From: Bacteroidaceae bacterium
GTDB lineage: Bacteria > Bacteroidota > Bacteroidia > Bacteroidales > Bacteroidaceae
Length of the DNA stretch: 64,000 bases
Direction: 5' to 3'
Assembly (NCBI GenBank): GCA_017503235.1
Contig: JAFVTL010000045.1
Coordinates: forward strand, 32,273 to 96,272
Below are positions 30,047 to 39,383 of the stretch, one piece after another (within the stretch, counting starts at the first letter, position 1; every line of letters begins with the position of its first letter). The notes below the pieces were generated by a model. It was not told the origin of the DNA. It saw only the letters and a list, made by a program, of their open reading frames with translations, and searched no databases. The position numbers and the translations under genes are program-made.

Positions 30047-30827
30047 TTACAGTTTTCAATATTGGCAATATTTGTTCTCTGTTAAACATATCTAACAGGC
30101 CTCCGTTTGTGATATTTATTAACTCAATATTCTTCCTTTGGCAATAGATAGACAGTCTGTTGAGATCATGCAAATGTCTGGAATGCATCAATAAATCAAT
30201 AACATATTGATCAGATTTTTTTCCTTCTAATTCCTTGTCGTTGCCATAAAAATGACTATCTGATGACTGAATCATTTCATAAGCAATGCCGGTAGCATCA
30301 AATCCTGTAAAATATATGCATTTAAAACATTGTTGGATACCAAATGAGAAACATGCACCAGATACTCCTAAATTATGAAAGGGTAGCTTCCAAGTCAACC
30401 AATATATATGTTTGTTGTATGGTTTAAACTTTGGATTATTTGCCCATTCTAATGGTAATAGAATTTTGGTTTGTGGACTCATTTTTAAAATTTCATCAAT
30501 CCACGAAACAGGCCAAACACCTTTAATCATTTTAGAATCAACAAACACATGATATTTGGGTGATAGTTCACTATATAATGGATGCTTAAATCCTCTATTA
30601 ACAAACATCAATGTCTTACCTTTTAGAACACTTAAATCTTGAGTCTTTAATGAAGGAGCATTTAATATGATATATAAATTATCATTTATGCCTTCTTTGG
30701 GGATTAATCTCATCTTACGTATTGTTCGTAATCTTGATAAACTAAATATAGTTTTAATGCTTCGACAAAATTCGATAAAAGATAATATAAAATCATCTTT
30801 TAATATCATTAAATTCCAAAAATTCAT
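30015..30827 (-). CDS. GT42/DUF115-like protein, candidate CMP-sugar-acid transferase
   Basis: 270 aa without membrane segments except a weak N-terminal hydrophobic stretch. After about 50 residues a Rossmann-like start appears, LYIILNAPSLKTQDLSVLKG, recalling the GNGPSL start of GT42 sialyltransferases such as CstII. Then SGACFSFGIQQCFKCIYFTG followed by FDA, and SDSHFYGND near residue 192, which sit where CstII has its SGVYM..AVAIALG, GID and SHYIG blocks. The end NIELINITNGGLLDMF parallels the CstII end. DUF115/MAF-type proteins share this fold and are the alternative. The neighbouring cytidylyltransferase favours a CMP-activated donor. The similarity is remote and read by eye. Confidence 0.55.
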   Translation of the reverse strand: MNFWNLMILKDDFILSFIEFCRSIKTIFSLSRLRTIRKMRLIPKEGINDNLYIILNAPSLKTQDLSVLKGKTLMFVNRGFKHPLYSELSPKYHVFVDSKMIKGVWPVSWIDEILKMSPQTKILLPLEWANNPKFKPYNKHIYWLTWKLPFHNLGVSGACFSFGIQQCFKCIYFTGFDATGIAYEMIQSSDSHFYGNDKELEGKKSDQYVIDLLMHSRHLHDLNRLSIYCQRKNIELINITNGGLLDMFNREQILPILKTVNENHSLHSQH

Positions 30828-30854
30828 GTCCTAATTTAACTAAGTTCAATATAA

Positions 30855-31550
30855 TTACTTTATATTCTTATGTGTTATTTTGTATAATTCCTCAGCGATA
30901 ACAAAATCTGTTGGCCAATCAATGTCAATTGAATGAATTTCATTCATGATATATAAAAACGGTTTTTTACCTATTCTATTCTTTTGATTTATATATACAT
31001 CTTTATTTGTAATAAACATAGTATGATTAATAGGATATAGAGCCTCTAAGTCTTGTGTCCTTGGCCAGGGAATGTCTGTTGTATTGTTAATCAAAATACC
31101 ATCTTTATTAAGGAGGAAATTTTTTAATTCTGTAACTCCTACAAGAGAATCATAACCTTCATTTAATTTATTCAAATATAATTTAATCCCTTCATCATAT
31201 TGCTTTGCATCACATAGTGGTGTAGTTACATGTCCCCATATAATATGTTCTGCATCAGTTATGGTTGGTACATAACTAATCAAATCTTGCAAATTAGTAG
31301 TACTTAAACATAATTCTTCAGGGCGTGGAATGATATGTAATCTATTATTTTTAAACTTCTCAGCAATAGCTATACAACATTCATCATTCGATGAAAATAT
31401 GATTTCATCAATTAGTTTTGTTTCAAGTAATTGTTTTAACTTATTCTCTACTAACCCTCCTTTAATACCGGCAAACACTTTAGTGTTTTTGTTTTTTACT
31501 CTTTCACTACCTTTGCGTGTTGGAAGGAAAAATACTATTTTTTCAGCCAT
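30855..31550 (-). CDS. CMP-sugar-acid cytidylyltransferase (acylneuraminate type)
   Basis: 231 aa. Predicted to activate a ulosonic acid (sialic acid, Kdo or a relative) with CTP. N-terminal nucleotide-binding loop FFLPTRKGSERVKNKNTK matches the RxGSxRxxxKN pattern of NeuA rather than the LPGKPL form of KdsB. IIFSSNDECCIAIAEKF and PRPEELCLSTTNLQDLISYV follow the family order. No neuB, neuC, kdsA or pse/leg gene is in the window, so the acid to be activated is probably made by the aldolase at 31659-33197. Gap to that gene is 108 bp. Confidence 0.8.
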   Translation of the reverse strand: MAEKIVFFLPTRKGSERVKNKNTKVFAGIKGGLVENKLKQLLETKLIDEIIFSSNDECCIAIAEKFKNNRLHIIPRPEELCLSTTNLQDLISYVPTITDAEHIIWGHVTTPLCDAKQYDEGIKLYLNKLNEGYDSLVGVTELKNFLLNKDGILINNTTDIPWPRTQDLEALYPINHTMFITNKDVYINQKNRIGKKPFLYIMNEIHSIDIDWPTDFVIAEELYKITHKNIK

Positions 31551-31658
31551 GATAATCTTTTATTTAACAGATTTGTAAATTTTGATCTATAACTCTTTAA
31601 AGCTTGTCTCTCTTATAAGAATAAAAATCAAATATCTAACAAAATATAATAAATCCTT

Positions 31659-33197
31659 CTATATAAACTGATATATTGACAATATATCTAATTCCGAATA
31701 GAGTGAAGGGGTTAATGATTTCATTTTGTGTCCCGTGAAAGTAAAATAATGATTAAATAAAGCTCTATTTTCTTTTGTAAGTGATAATTCTTTTTCTGAT
31801 AGGGTAATACCTGTGTAACCGTCGTATCCCACAGCAAATATATTATCAATTGACAAGTTTAGAACTGTTTGAATAGCAATTGCTGTACACGAGTCTTGAT
31901 AAAGATTTGTAAATTCGACTTTACATAATTCAAAAGTATTTTTAACAGCGAAATGTGGTACTTCCGTACCCAATTTTCGTGGATATGGGGGCAATATACA
32001 TGTGTCTTGAAAGTAGTTATTTTTAACATTCTGTTCTAATCTTTTAGCTTCCCTACCTACAAGGCAATAATATTTATCTACATTGCTTATATTGTCAAAT
32101 AAATGGGCGTGACGTGCTGTCGCAAAAACTAGGGCAACTGATGTCCTTGAATTAACAAAAGATTTAATACCTTGAAAATGATCTATTGGAGATCTTCCTC
32201 CCCCTACAACTATTACGTTTTTGTATTTCTTTTCACTTAAAATAGGATACTTGGCATTATCTTCAACATTTACTACTCGATTACTTAAGCTGCGAACTAC
32301 ACTATTGAAGGAATATGTACGATTGGTAACCAAATCCATAACTTCTTTTTGAGGTATTTTGTTGGCACCAGCAATCATATAGGGCAAATTTGTTCCCCAA
32401 CGATATTTATTCATTAATGGGATAAAGGATGAAATTACATCTCCTAATATATTGAAGTCCACAGGTAAATTATTGTAGGCATTAAGATATGTCAATAGAA
32501 GTTCCATGTTCAAATTACCCGCTCCTCGTCCCATTCCAAGAATGGTTGCGTCTACATAATTAACTCCCAATTTTATCGCAGTAATAGTGTTTATTAGACT
32601 TAATTGTAGGTTGTTATGTCCATGAAAACCGATAGGGACAGCAGTGTTTTTTTGTACTTCAGTGTAAATATGTTTCAGATCATCTGGTACAATTCCTCCA
32701 TAACTGTCGACCATGCAGAATAAATCAGCAAAATCATCCAATACCCCTAATTTACTTATAAATTCAGGATAATCAGAAAGCCATTTACTCATATACATGC
32801 AATTAAGTCCTACTTCAAATCCCATTTTTTTTATAGTTCTAGCAAGTATAATTGCACGTTCGAAATTAATAGGGTCTATTGCAATGCGAATCATATCAAC
32901 TAATCCTATTATGGGCTTTAATAATGCATAGGCATCAGAAATAGAGACCTCTTTTTCATTAAGCATTATAGCGAGTTTTTTATTACTCTTTGCTCGAATT
33001 TTCTCTAATTCTTTAATTGGAGTATAGCCAAACCTTCCTAAATATTTATTGCTTGAGTTACTTCTATAACCTATCTCTAAATAGTCAATAGGCAATCCGT
33101 TCATAGCATTTATATAGGTATCTATTATTTCCTCACTAAAATCCCAATCTGTATAATAGCCACCATCTCGAAATGTACAATCTAAAATTTTAGTCAT
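31659..33197 (-). CDS. DRE-TIM pyruvate-aldolase-like enzyme fused to a glycosyltransferase-like domain
   Basis: 512 aa. Residues 1-300 are a class II aldolase barrel of the HMGL/4-hydroxy-2-oxovalerate aldolase family: TFRDGGYYTDWDF with the metal-binding Asp, IGFHGHNNLQLSLINT with the HxH ligands (near 194), and ILGMGRGAGNLNMEL. In DmpG-like relatives this barrel joins pyruvate to an aldehyde. From about residue 325 a second domain begins, VIVVGGGRSPIDHF, with DSCTAIAIQTVLNLSIDNIF followed by AVGYDGY, a pattern resembling DUF115/GT42 folds. So a pyruvate-derived sugar acid synthase fused to a transferase-like domain is a reasonable reading; the reaction is not known. Confidence 0.7.
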   Translation of the reverse strand: MTKILDCTFRDGGYYTDWDFSEEIIDTYINAMNGLPIDYLEIGYRSNSSNKYLGRFGYTPIKELEKIRAKSNKKLAIMLNEKEVSISDAYALLKPIIGLVDMIRIAIDPINFERAIILARTIKKMGFEVGLNCMYMSKWLSDYPEFISKLGVLDDFADLFCMVDSYGGIVPDDLKHIYTEVQKNTAVPIGFHGHNNLQLSLINTITAIKLGVNYVDATILGMGRGAGNLNMELLLTYLNAYNNLPVDFNILGDVISSFIPLMNKYRWGTNLPYMIAGANKIPQKEVMDLVTNRTYSFNSVVRSLSNRVVNVEDNAKYPILSEKKYKNVIVVGGGRSPIDHFQGIKSFVNSRTSVALVFATARHAHLFDNISNVDKYYCLVGREAKRLEQNVKNNYFQDTCILPPYPRKLGTEVPHFAVKNTFELCKVEFTNLYQDSCTAIAIQTVLNLSIDNIFAVGYDGYTGITLSEKELSLTKENRALFNHYFTFTGHKMKSLTPSLYSELDILSIYQFI

Positions 33198-33289
33198 ATT
33201 TAATATTTGGAAAATTAACCTTATTAATAATGAAGTAAATATATATCTTCTATTGTAATTAGTTATCTTACAATGGTAATAAATCTTTT

Positions 33290-34294
33290 TTATGCGTTAT
33301 CTTTATTAATAATGCCATTATTAAGAAGATCAGTATATAACTTAAAATACTTATCTACAATGGATTTAATAGAGTATTTTTTTATGTTTTCTAAACCTAG
33401 ATCTATGATATGCTGAGGCCTTTGTATTGCCATTAAGAATCCTTCTTTGATTGATTCTATATCATATGGATTTACTAAAATCGCACCACCTCCTGCCACT
33501 TCTTTCATTGGAGAAAGATTTGATGTAACAACAATTCTTCCTGCAGCTTGCCCCTCAATTATTGGCATACCAAATCCTTCTGATAATGAAGGGAAGCTAA
33601 TAATATCTGAATTAGCATATAGCTTAGCAATCAGTTGATCTGAAATGTTGTAAAATTGATGATATTTTATAGAATAATTTTTTAATTTAAGTTCATTTTC
33701 TGTACTCAATTTTCCGACGATGTATAATTCAATAGATAAGTTTTTTAATGATTCAATAACTCTGTCTAAATTTTTATGTGGATTTGTACCTATGTGAAGA
33801 ATCTTAGGGAGGGGGGAGGGTAATCGATTAGAAAAGGATATTTCAGGTGGAACACAATTATTAATCACATAAATATTCTTTAATGATACGATATTTAAAG
33901 CTTCTATTTTACTTTTTTCTGAAATAAACACAGCAGCCTTTGCAAATTTAAGAGTTTTGATAAAGCAAAAATATTTCCATGCCGATTTTAAACTTCTTTT
34001 CTTATTTGTATAAAAGCCTAAATCATGAACGGTAACAATTGTTTTATTTCTTCTTAAAAATGGCAATAAATAATGTTCTGTACCTGTTATATGAATAAGA
34101 TCATATTCATTATCATTAATTTTTTGTATTACGACTCTGATATTCCCGATAAGAGATTTTAGACGATATCCAAAATATGGTAAATAAATATGTTCCACTT
34201 CAGCATACTTTTTCATCTCCATTTCGATAGGCTTGAATACTTTTCCTATTGATATGCCCATATTAGGATTTCTATATATATATAGTATTTTCAT
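33290..34294 (-). CDS. GT4 glycosyltransferase
   Basis: 334 aa GT-B transferase. The start MKILYIYRNPNMGISIGKVF replaces the usual glycine loop; TVHDLGFYTNKKRSL lies in the acceptor domain, ILHIGTNPHKNLDRVIESL starts the donor domain, and EGFGMPIIEGQAAGRIVV gives EX7E. AT-rich, with rare codons common, unlike the GT genes at 27.7-30 kb. 10 bp upstream of it ends the wzy gene. Confidence 0.88.
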   Translation of the reverse strand: MKILYIYRNPNMGISIGKVFKPIEMEMKKYAEVEHIYLPYFGYRLKSLIGNIRVVIQKINDNEYDLIHITGTEHYLLPFLRRNKTIVTVHDLGFYTNKKRSLKSAWKYFCFIKTLKFAKAAVFISEKSKIEALNIVSLKNIYVINNCVPPEISFSNRLPSPLPKILHIGTNPHKNLDRVIESLKNLSIELYIVGKLSTENELKLKNYSIKYHQFYNISDQLIAKLYANSDIISFPSLSEGFGMPIIEGQAAGRIVVTSNLSPMKEVAGGGAILVNPYDIESIKEGFLMAIQRPQHIIDLGLENIKKYSIKSIVDKYFKLYTDLLNNGIINKDNA

Positions 34295-34304
34295 TTTGAA
34301 TATC

Positions 34305-35837
34305 TTATTTTGTTATTTTTTTCGTAATTGTTAATAACAATGTGTATACAAATACTATTTGTATAAATCCTCTAATGATATAGCCTAATTCATCATAGCA
34401 TCCATTTGCATTTCTAAATCTTCCTATAAAATGATACGTGTAGATAAGGCCACAAATGGAGTAAACAACTCTTTTTTTATCATAATAGGTAAAACAATCA
34501 ATCAACCAAAAATGACAATAGAAGAGAATAAACTGAATAAAAAAATACCAATATCCCCAAGTTGCTAAACCATCAGCCAAATGACTGGTTACTCTTAAGC
34601 CGGCAAAAATAGGGGCTTGATTGGATAAGGCATAAAGATAATCTCCTCGAGAATAGATATTATCTTTTTCCACTTTAATTTGAAAGAAATTGAGTATAGG
34701 GGTGGGAAATATATTAATAACTCTTTTTATAAAATCTCTTTGCATATTTTTATTACCAAAACCCACTCGATTGGCATGATACAATGTCATGTCGGATATA
34801 CGGATATTGCTGTATCTATTAAGTGCAAAGTTATCCAAATAATCTTCTGTCCAGCCTTCCTTATTCTTATTAACAACTACTTGGTTGAAATCATATTCTT
34901 TTTTCTTTTGTGCTAGTTCATCTTTGTTGAGATATAAACTTAAGGTTTGTTGAAATAATTCTTTTTTACTGATATTACTTCTACTACCTCTCATGATAAG
35001 CATAGCATCCGAAATATCAGATAGTTGGGGAATGATAAGCCCTATAGCTATCAATGCAATGAAAGGAACTTTGGATGAGATGTATTGTTGATAACTGGTT
35101 TTACTCTTGATAATAGCTAAAAAGGTAAGTATAGCCAATAGCATAATGGGCTCGAGCAGCGCTTGTCTACTATTTCCTGTAAAACATAAAAGTATTATAA
35201 AGGTTATATAAAGACTGATTTTAGGATTGGTTTTAAATACATCTTTACTAAAAGGATTGTATAAGATGGGGAATACCATTATGAATGGTGCATATTTGGC
35301 AAATACAAAGGTCTGGATAAGCTTGTGAAAAGCATCTCCGGTTTCTATTTTACCCACAAATTGAAGATAAATTTGAGTGAGTAACCCCAAAAAACCCAAA
35401 CACCAGAATTGTCTTTCATTCAGTGGCTTGTAAAATCCAATGGAATTTAATGTGTGTGTGATGATATTATTTGATGGTCGTCTGTGGGTAACCAAAGCAA
35501 ACGCCAGGCAGGAAACAATATAAAGGAGCAATTCCAACAAAAAAGTCTGTTCGCCCATCTCAAATCGATAAGAGATAGGTTTGAATTCCAATAACGTGGC
35601 AAATAGTGGTAGGATTCTATACATACTCATGGACAGAAAAACCAGGAAACTGAATGGATGTAAAAGGATAATGCTTCGATGGAGGAAAACTCGACTGAAT
35701 ATCACCCACGAAACAATAGTCATGAAACAACCTACGATGTTGACTGGACTATAAAAGAGGATAACTTCCAGTAAACAAGCGATAAATAGGGCTATATCAC
35801 CTACCTTTCGAGTGTTTTCTAATAATTGATGTTCCAT
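34305..35837 (-). CDS. wzy: Wzy-like oligosaccharide repeat-unit polymerase
   Basis: 510 aa with about 11-12 hydrophobic segments (VGDIALFIACLLEVILFYSP, WVIFSRVFLHRS, FIALIAIGLIIPQL and others) and a large loop at roughly residues 290-400, which is the usual layout of Wzy polymerases; such proteins share little sequence, so the call rests on topology and on being the only polymerase candidate in a locus with Wzx. Motif LCFTGNSRQALLEPIMLLAI resembles the polymerase family's conserved R-containing segment. Start ATG at 35835-35837 overlaps the upstream stop as TAATG. Confidence 0.78.
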   Translation of the reverse strand: MEHQLLENTRKVGDIALFIACLLEVILFYSPVNIVGCFMTIVSWVIFSRVFLHRSIILLHPFSFLVFLSMSMYRILPLFATLLEFKPISYRFEMGEQTFLLELLLYIVSCLAFALVTHRRPSNNIITHTLNSIGFYKPLNERQFWCLGFLGLLTQIYLQFVGKIETGDAFHKLIQTFVFAKYAPFIMVFPILYNPFSKDVFKTNPKISLYITFIILLCFTGNSRQALLEPIMLLAILTFLAIIKSKTSYQQYISSKVPFIALIAIGLIIPQLSDISDAMLIMRGSRSNISKKELFQQTLSLYLNKDELAQKKKEYDFNQVVVNKNKEGWTEDYLDNFALNRYSNIRISDMTLYHANRVGFGNKNMQRDFIKRVINIFPTPILNFFQIKVEKDNIYSRGDYLYALSNQAPIFAGLRVTSHLADGLATWGYWYFFIQFILFYCHFWLIDCFTYYDKKRVVYSICGLIYTYHFIGRFRNANGCYDELGYIIRGFIQIVFVYTLLLTITKKITK

Positions 35838-36877
35838 TATTGATGGCTTCTGATTATATCTAACAAGTGTCGTATTGTCTCTTCGTTGGAATATCCGAAA
35901 TCCTTGCATCTTTGGTTACCGGCTTTAGCTATATCCCTTCGTTCTTTGTCGTGCGATAGGTAGTATTTACACTTTTCAAGCAATTCTTCATCGGATGAAA
36001 AGAAATCCGCTTCTTTACCCTCAACGAACATGTTTTGGTGTTCCGTGGTTCTTTCTGCCAACATGAATCCACCACATGCCGGTATCTCAACCGTACGTGT
36101 GGTTTGTAAATCATCGTTCATTTTTCGGAGAAAGCAAAGAGATATTTTAAAGGCTTGCAATGCTTTGGAGTAATCTTCTGAAAACAATCCGCCGGTGATA
36201 ATCGTCAGATTCGGGCTGTAATTATTATATTTCTTCCATTTCTCATCTCCAAATACTTTCACTTTGATACCATGATTTGCCAAATACAGAATGCTCCGAC
36301 AACGCTCTTCTTCCCAACTTCCTACAAAACCAACGTCTCCACCTAATCGGAAGATTTCTTCTTGTGTTAAAGTGTGTGGATAATGAAATTGGGCTTCATA
36401 ACTGTTGTTTACAAAATAGATTCTTTTTGCTCCTAATGATTTCATTTCATCTAAAATATATGATTTATTGGTGAAAATAAAATCATAGAAGGGAATGCAC
36501 TCTAGATATTGTTGAGATTGGTTATGGCGTAACGCCATGTTGTCAGGCGAATAACTGGCTATAATGGTGTCGGGGGATTTTTCTTTAATAAAAGCCAATG
36601 TAGATGCATCAATCGTAACGCCTTTATCTATCCAAACAATGTCATACTTGTTTTTTGATATCTGTTCCTTAATACGAGCATTTTCACGGTTCCCTTCTGG
36701 TAATTTTATAGGAAGCCCCCATAAAAAGAGATGGTAAGCGATACGATACCACAAGGAAGTATGTTTTGCAGAGGTATCAATGGCATCGACAGTCTCTGCA
36801 TTTTTCTCTAAAGCCCAATGTCTATGCAAAGAAGTATTGCTTATTTTGGCAAAAGTACCGACAGATAGTATCTTCAT
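35837..36877 (-). CDS. CgeB-like glycosyltransferase
   Basis: 346 aa GT-B transferase of the spore-maturation CgeB type. N-terminal domain has DIVWIDKGVTIDASTLAFIK; the C-terminal half has VGFVGSWEEERCRSILYLA and the family block EIPACGGFMLAERTTEHQNM followed by VEGKEADFFSSDEEL. Such proteins are common in EPS and O-antigen loci and transfer unknown sugars. Overlaps the upstream GT4 by 4 bp (ATGA) and the wzy start by 1 bp. Confidence 0.85.
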   Translation of the reverse strand: MKILSVGTFAKISNTSLHRHWALEKNAETVDAIDTSAKHTSLWYRIAYHLFLWGLPIKLPEGNRENARIKEQISKNKYDIVWIDKGVTIDASTLAFIKEKSPDTIIASYSPDNMALRHNQSQQYLECIPFYDFIFTNKSYILDEMKSLGAKRIYFVNNSYEAQFHYPHTLTQEEIFRLGGDVGFVGSWEEERCRSILYLANHGIKVKVFGDEKWKKYNNYSPNLTIITGGLFSEDYSKALQAFKISLCFLRKMNDDLQTTRTVEIPACGGFMLAERTTEHQNMFVEGKEADFFSSDEELLEKCKYYLSHDKERRDIAKAGNQRCKDFGYSNEETIRHLLDIIRSHQ

Positions 36878-37998
36878 GACATTTGGATTATTTTATTGAT
36901 AAACTCCGCATATCGTTTGCCGTAAGCTTCCCAAGTCAATTCTTGAATGGCTTTTCCCGCATAAATTACATTTTTCTCTGTCATAGATTCAAAACTCTTT
37001 AATGCTTCTTCAATGGCCTTTTGAACATCATGAGATGTGTAATCCTTGATAATATGGATGTATTCTGGGTGTTCTACCATTTGTTTTAAATCAACCGCAC
37101 CGCTATCAGCACTGCCGATTAGAGGTAAATTACAAGCTATAGCTTGAGCTTGTACCATGGCTAATCCTTCTTCTCTGGAAGGGAGCAGGAATATTTTAGC
37201 TTGATGATAGTAATTAATTAATAATGATTGGTCAACAGAATCAATGTGTGTAAAACGTGTATCTTGAGGAAACTCCAAATCTCCAATGGCACCTACATGT
37301 AGAAAGTGATAATTGGTGTTTTGAATGGCTTTTATGATTAAATCACATCCTTTTCTATAACACCAATTCCCCACCATAATGATATCAAATTTTTTGCTAG
37401 TATTGTGACATAGCTTAAACATAGATAAATCAACGCCATAAGGATTGATGAATAATTTATTTTCGGGATAATGATGGAGCAGAAAACTTTCCTTTACATG
37501 ATTGGTTGCAATAGCGATATAGTCAGCTATTTCATATCCTTTCAATTCCCTTTTGACATTGGCTGAAGGAACGGGAGATTTCCCTTTTAATGAAGGGATA
37601 GATTCGAGAATTCTTTTTTGTTCCAAGATGTGTTTGGATCCTCTTTCAAGAATTACAATGCTTCCATTTTTTTTTGCTTTTATGGGTGAATAAATAAAAT
37701 CTCCACTCATACAAATAAGAATGTCGCATTTACGCATATAGTAACTTGTGAATAAATCTTGTACGTAAATACGCAATTGATTGAAAAAACGTACTTTTGG
37801 GAAAAGTAACTTTTCTAGGAATAGAAAAGGAGCAATAAAATAAATGATGGATTGATTACAATGCTTGGGCAAACCAAACCGAATAGCACGTTTGGTGGGT
37901 ACAAATGAATAGAATTTAACATCAAATCCATTCTTATCTAATTCTCTGGCTAAATCACATACATGAAATCGACCAGGAGAGAGTATGTTGATTATCAT
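36874..37998 (-). CDS. GT4 glycosyltransferase with an altered EX7E motif
   Basis: 374 aa. MIINILSPGRFHVCDLAREL and FDIIMVGNWCYRKGCDLIIK mark the two GT-B domains. At the donor site the motif reads EGLAMVQAQAIACNLPLIG, so the second glutamate of EX7E is a glutamine. Many active GT4 enzymes vary here, so the enzyme may still work. AT-rich like its neighbours. Confidence 0.85.
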   Translation of the reverse strand: MIINILSPGRFHVCDLARELDKNGFDVKFYSFVPTKRAIRFGLPKHCNQSIIYFIAPFLFLEKLLFPKVRFFNQLRIYVQDLFTSYYMRKCDILICMSGDFIYSPIKAKKNGSIVILERGSKHILEQKRILESIPSLKGKSPVPSANVKRELKGYEIADYIAIATNHVKESFLLHHYPENKLFINPYGVDLSMFKLCHNTSKKFDIIMVGNWCYRKGCDLIIKAIQNTNYHFLHVGAIGDLEFPQDTRFTHIDSVDQSLLINYYHQAKIFLLPSREEGLAMVQAQAIACNLPLIGSADSGAVDLKQMVEHPEYIHIIKDYTSHDVQKAIEEALKSFESMTEKNVIYAGKAIQELTWEAYGKRYAEFINKIIQMS

Positions 37999-38070
37999 TC
38001 TACTATTAATACTTAATATATGAACATGAATTTAATCAGCTACACAGATCTGAAATTGGGAAGAATGCTT

Positions 38071-39381
38071 TTAATCTGATTTGTTTGTATTATGATAAAT
38101 GAGATTTCTTGAATTGGGTAAAACCCATATGGTCATCATTATTTCGTAGATTAATAGACCAATAGCAAATCCCGTAATTTCATACTTTAATCCTAAGATA
38201 TAAGAGGTTAATACGGAAATAAAGGATGAGACGATATCTCCAATAGCAAGTTTTTGTGGTTTATTGGAAGCGGCAAATACTGCACTGGATGTCCACCATA
38301 TGGAATTCGTTATAATGATAAGAATGAAAATATACCACAAATGAGATTCAATGTTAATATTTTCGTTTATCCACCAATTATATATTTTATTACCAAATAG
38401 TAGTAGGAGTACAGAAGAGAATATTGCAATAGAGACACTTCCATATTGGGCTAAACAATATACTTTCTGTACCGATTTATAATTCCCTTTTCCAATTTCA
38501 TATTGTAATTCAGGAAAAATACTATTTTTAATGATGGAAATGACTTGGTTGATGGAACGTGATAGTGTTTTTAATGTATTGAAGACAGTAACAGCATAGG
38601 CACCTATGCTAATTCGAATTAGTAGGGTGATGCCTTGGTTGTATAATGATTGTGAGATGGGAGCTGCCAGATATGAGATACCTTTTTGAGTTATGCTTAT
38701 TATTTCACTTTTTGAAAGTAACGGTGATTCTCTCCAATTGTCAAGTTTAATTCGGTGAAAACTATAAACTGTGTTACCTATGTTGTAGATAAGCGATGAT
38801 AACAATTGTGAAAAAGCAAGGAGTACAATATCGCCTTTTATATATAGGATAAATAAAATCAATATCACATTGAATATGTTGTAACCAGTTTTAATGTTTA
38901 TTCCTAATGCCGCAAGTCGCAATGCTCTATAATAACCTTGACTATATGTTCCAATAAACCCGATGATTCTGGCACCGAGTAGACATGATAGTGATAAGAT
39001 GGTATCCTGCTCTTTGAATATTAACTGATTAAAAACGCCAATGTTTTGCAAACTTACAATAATTAATAATGATAATAATATGCAAGTAAATATGACAGCC
39101 CCCATAATGAGAAATCCTGTTTTTGCAATAGAAGCAGCTTTGTCCTTATCGTTGGATACATAAGATAGAACAAATGAATTTGATATGGCCGTACCAAAAC
39201 CGAAATCTGCAAATGCGAGCATTGTGGGGATGGCTGTAATGGTGAGCCATTCTCCGTATTCAGTTGCTCCCCAGGCTGATATGTAGAATGGTATAAGAAC
39301 TAATTGTTCGCAAGCTCTTACGGCAGTTGCCAATGATGATGAAACACCATTTTTTATTATATTTCTTTTTAGGATTCCCAT
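38071..39381 (-). CDS. wzx: Wzx-like polysaccharide flippase
   Basis: 436 aa integral membrane protein with about 12 segments of the MATE/MOP type. Start MGILKRNIIKNGVSSSLATA, then VLIPFYISAWGATEYGEWLT and FADFGFGTAISNSFVLSYVS match the oligosaccharide flippase family. It moves lipid-linked repeat units from the inner to the outer face of the inner membrane. It is 2 bp from the pyruvyl transferase stop codon. Confidence 0.9.
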   Translation of the reverse strand: MGILKRNIIKNGVSSSLATAVRACEQLVLIPFYISAWGATEYGEWLTITAIPTMLAFADFGFGTAISNSFVLSYVSNDKDKAASIAKTGFLIMGAVIFTCILLSLLIIVSLQNIGVFNQLIFKEQDTILSLSCLLGARIIGFIGTYSQGYYRALRLAALGINIKTGYNIFNVILILFILYIKGDIVLLAFSQLLSSLIYNIGNTVYSFHRIKLDNWRESPLLSKSEIISITQKGISYLAAPISQSLYNQGITLLIRISIGAYAVTVFNTLKTLSRSINQVISIIKNSIFPELQYEIGKGNYKSVQKVYCLAQYGSVSIAIFSSVLLLLFGNKIYNWWINENINIESHLWYIFILIIITNSIWWTSSAVFAASNKPQKLAIGDIVSSFISVLTSYILGLKYEITGFAIGLLIYEIMMTIWVLPNSRNLIYHNTNKSD

Positions 39382-39383
39382 CC

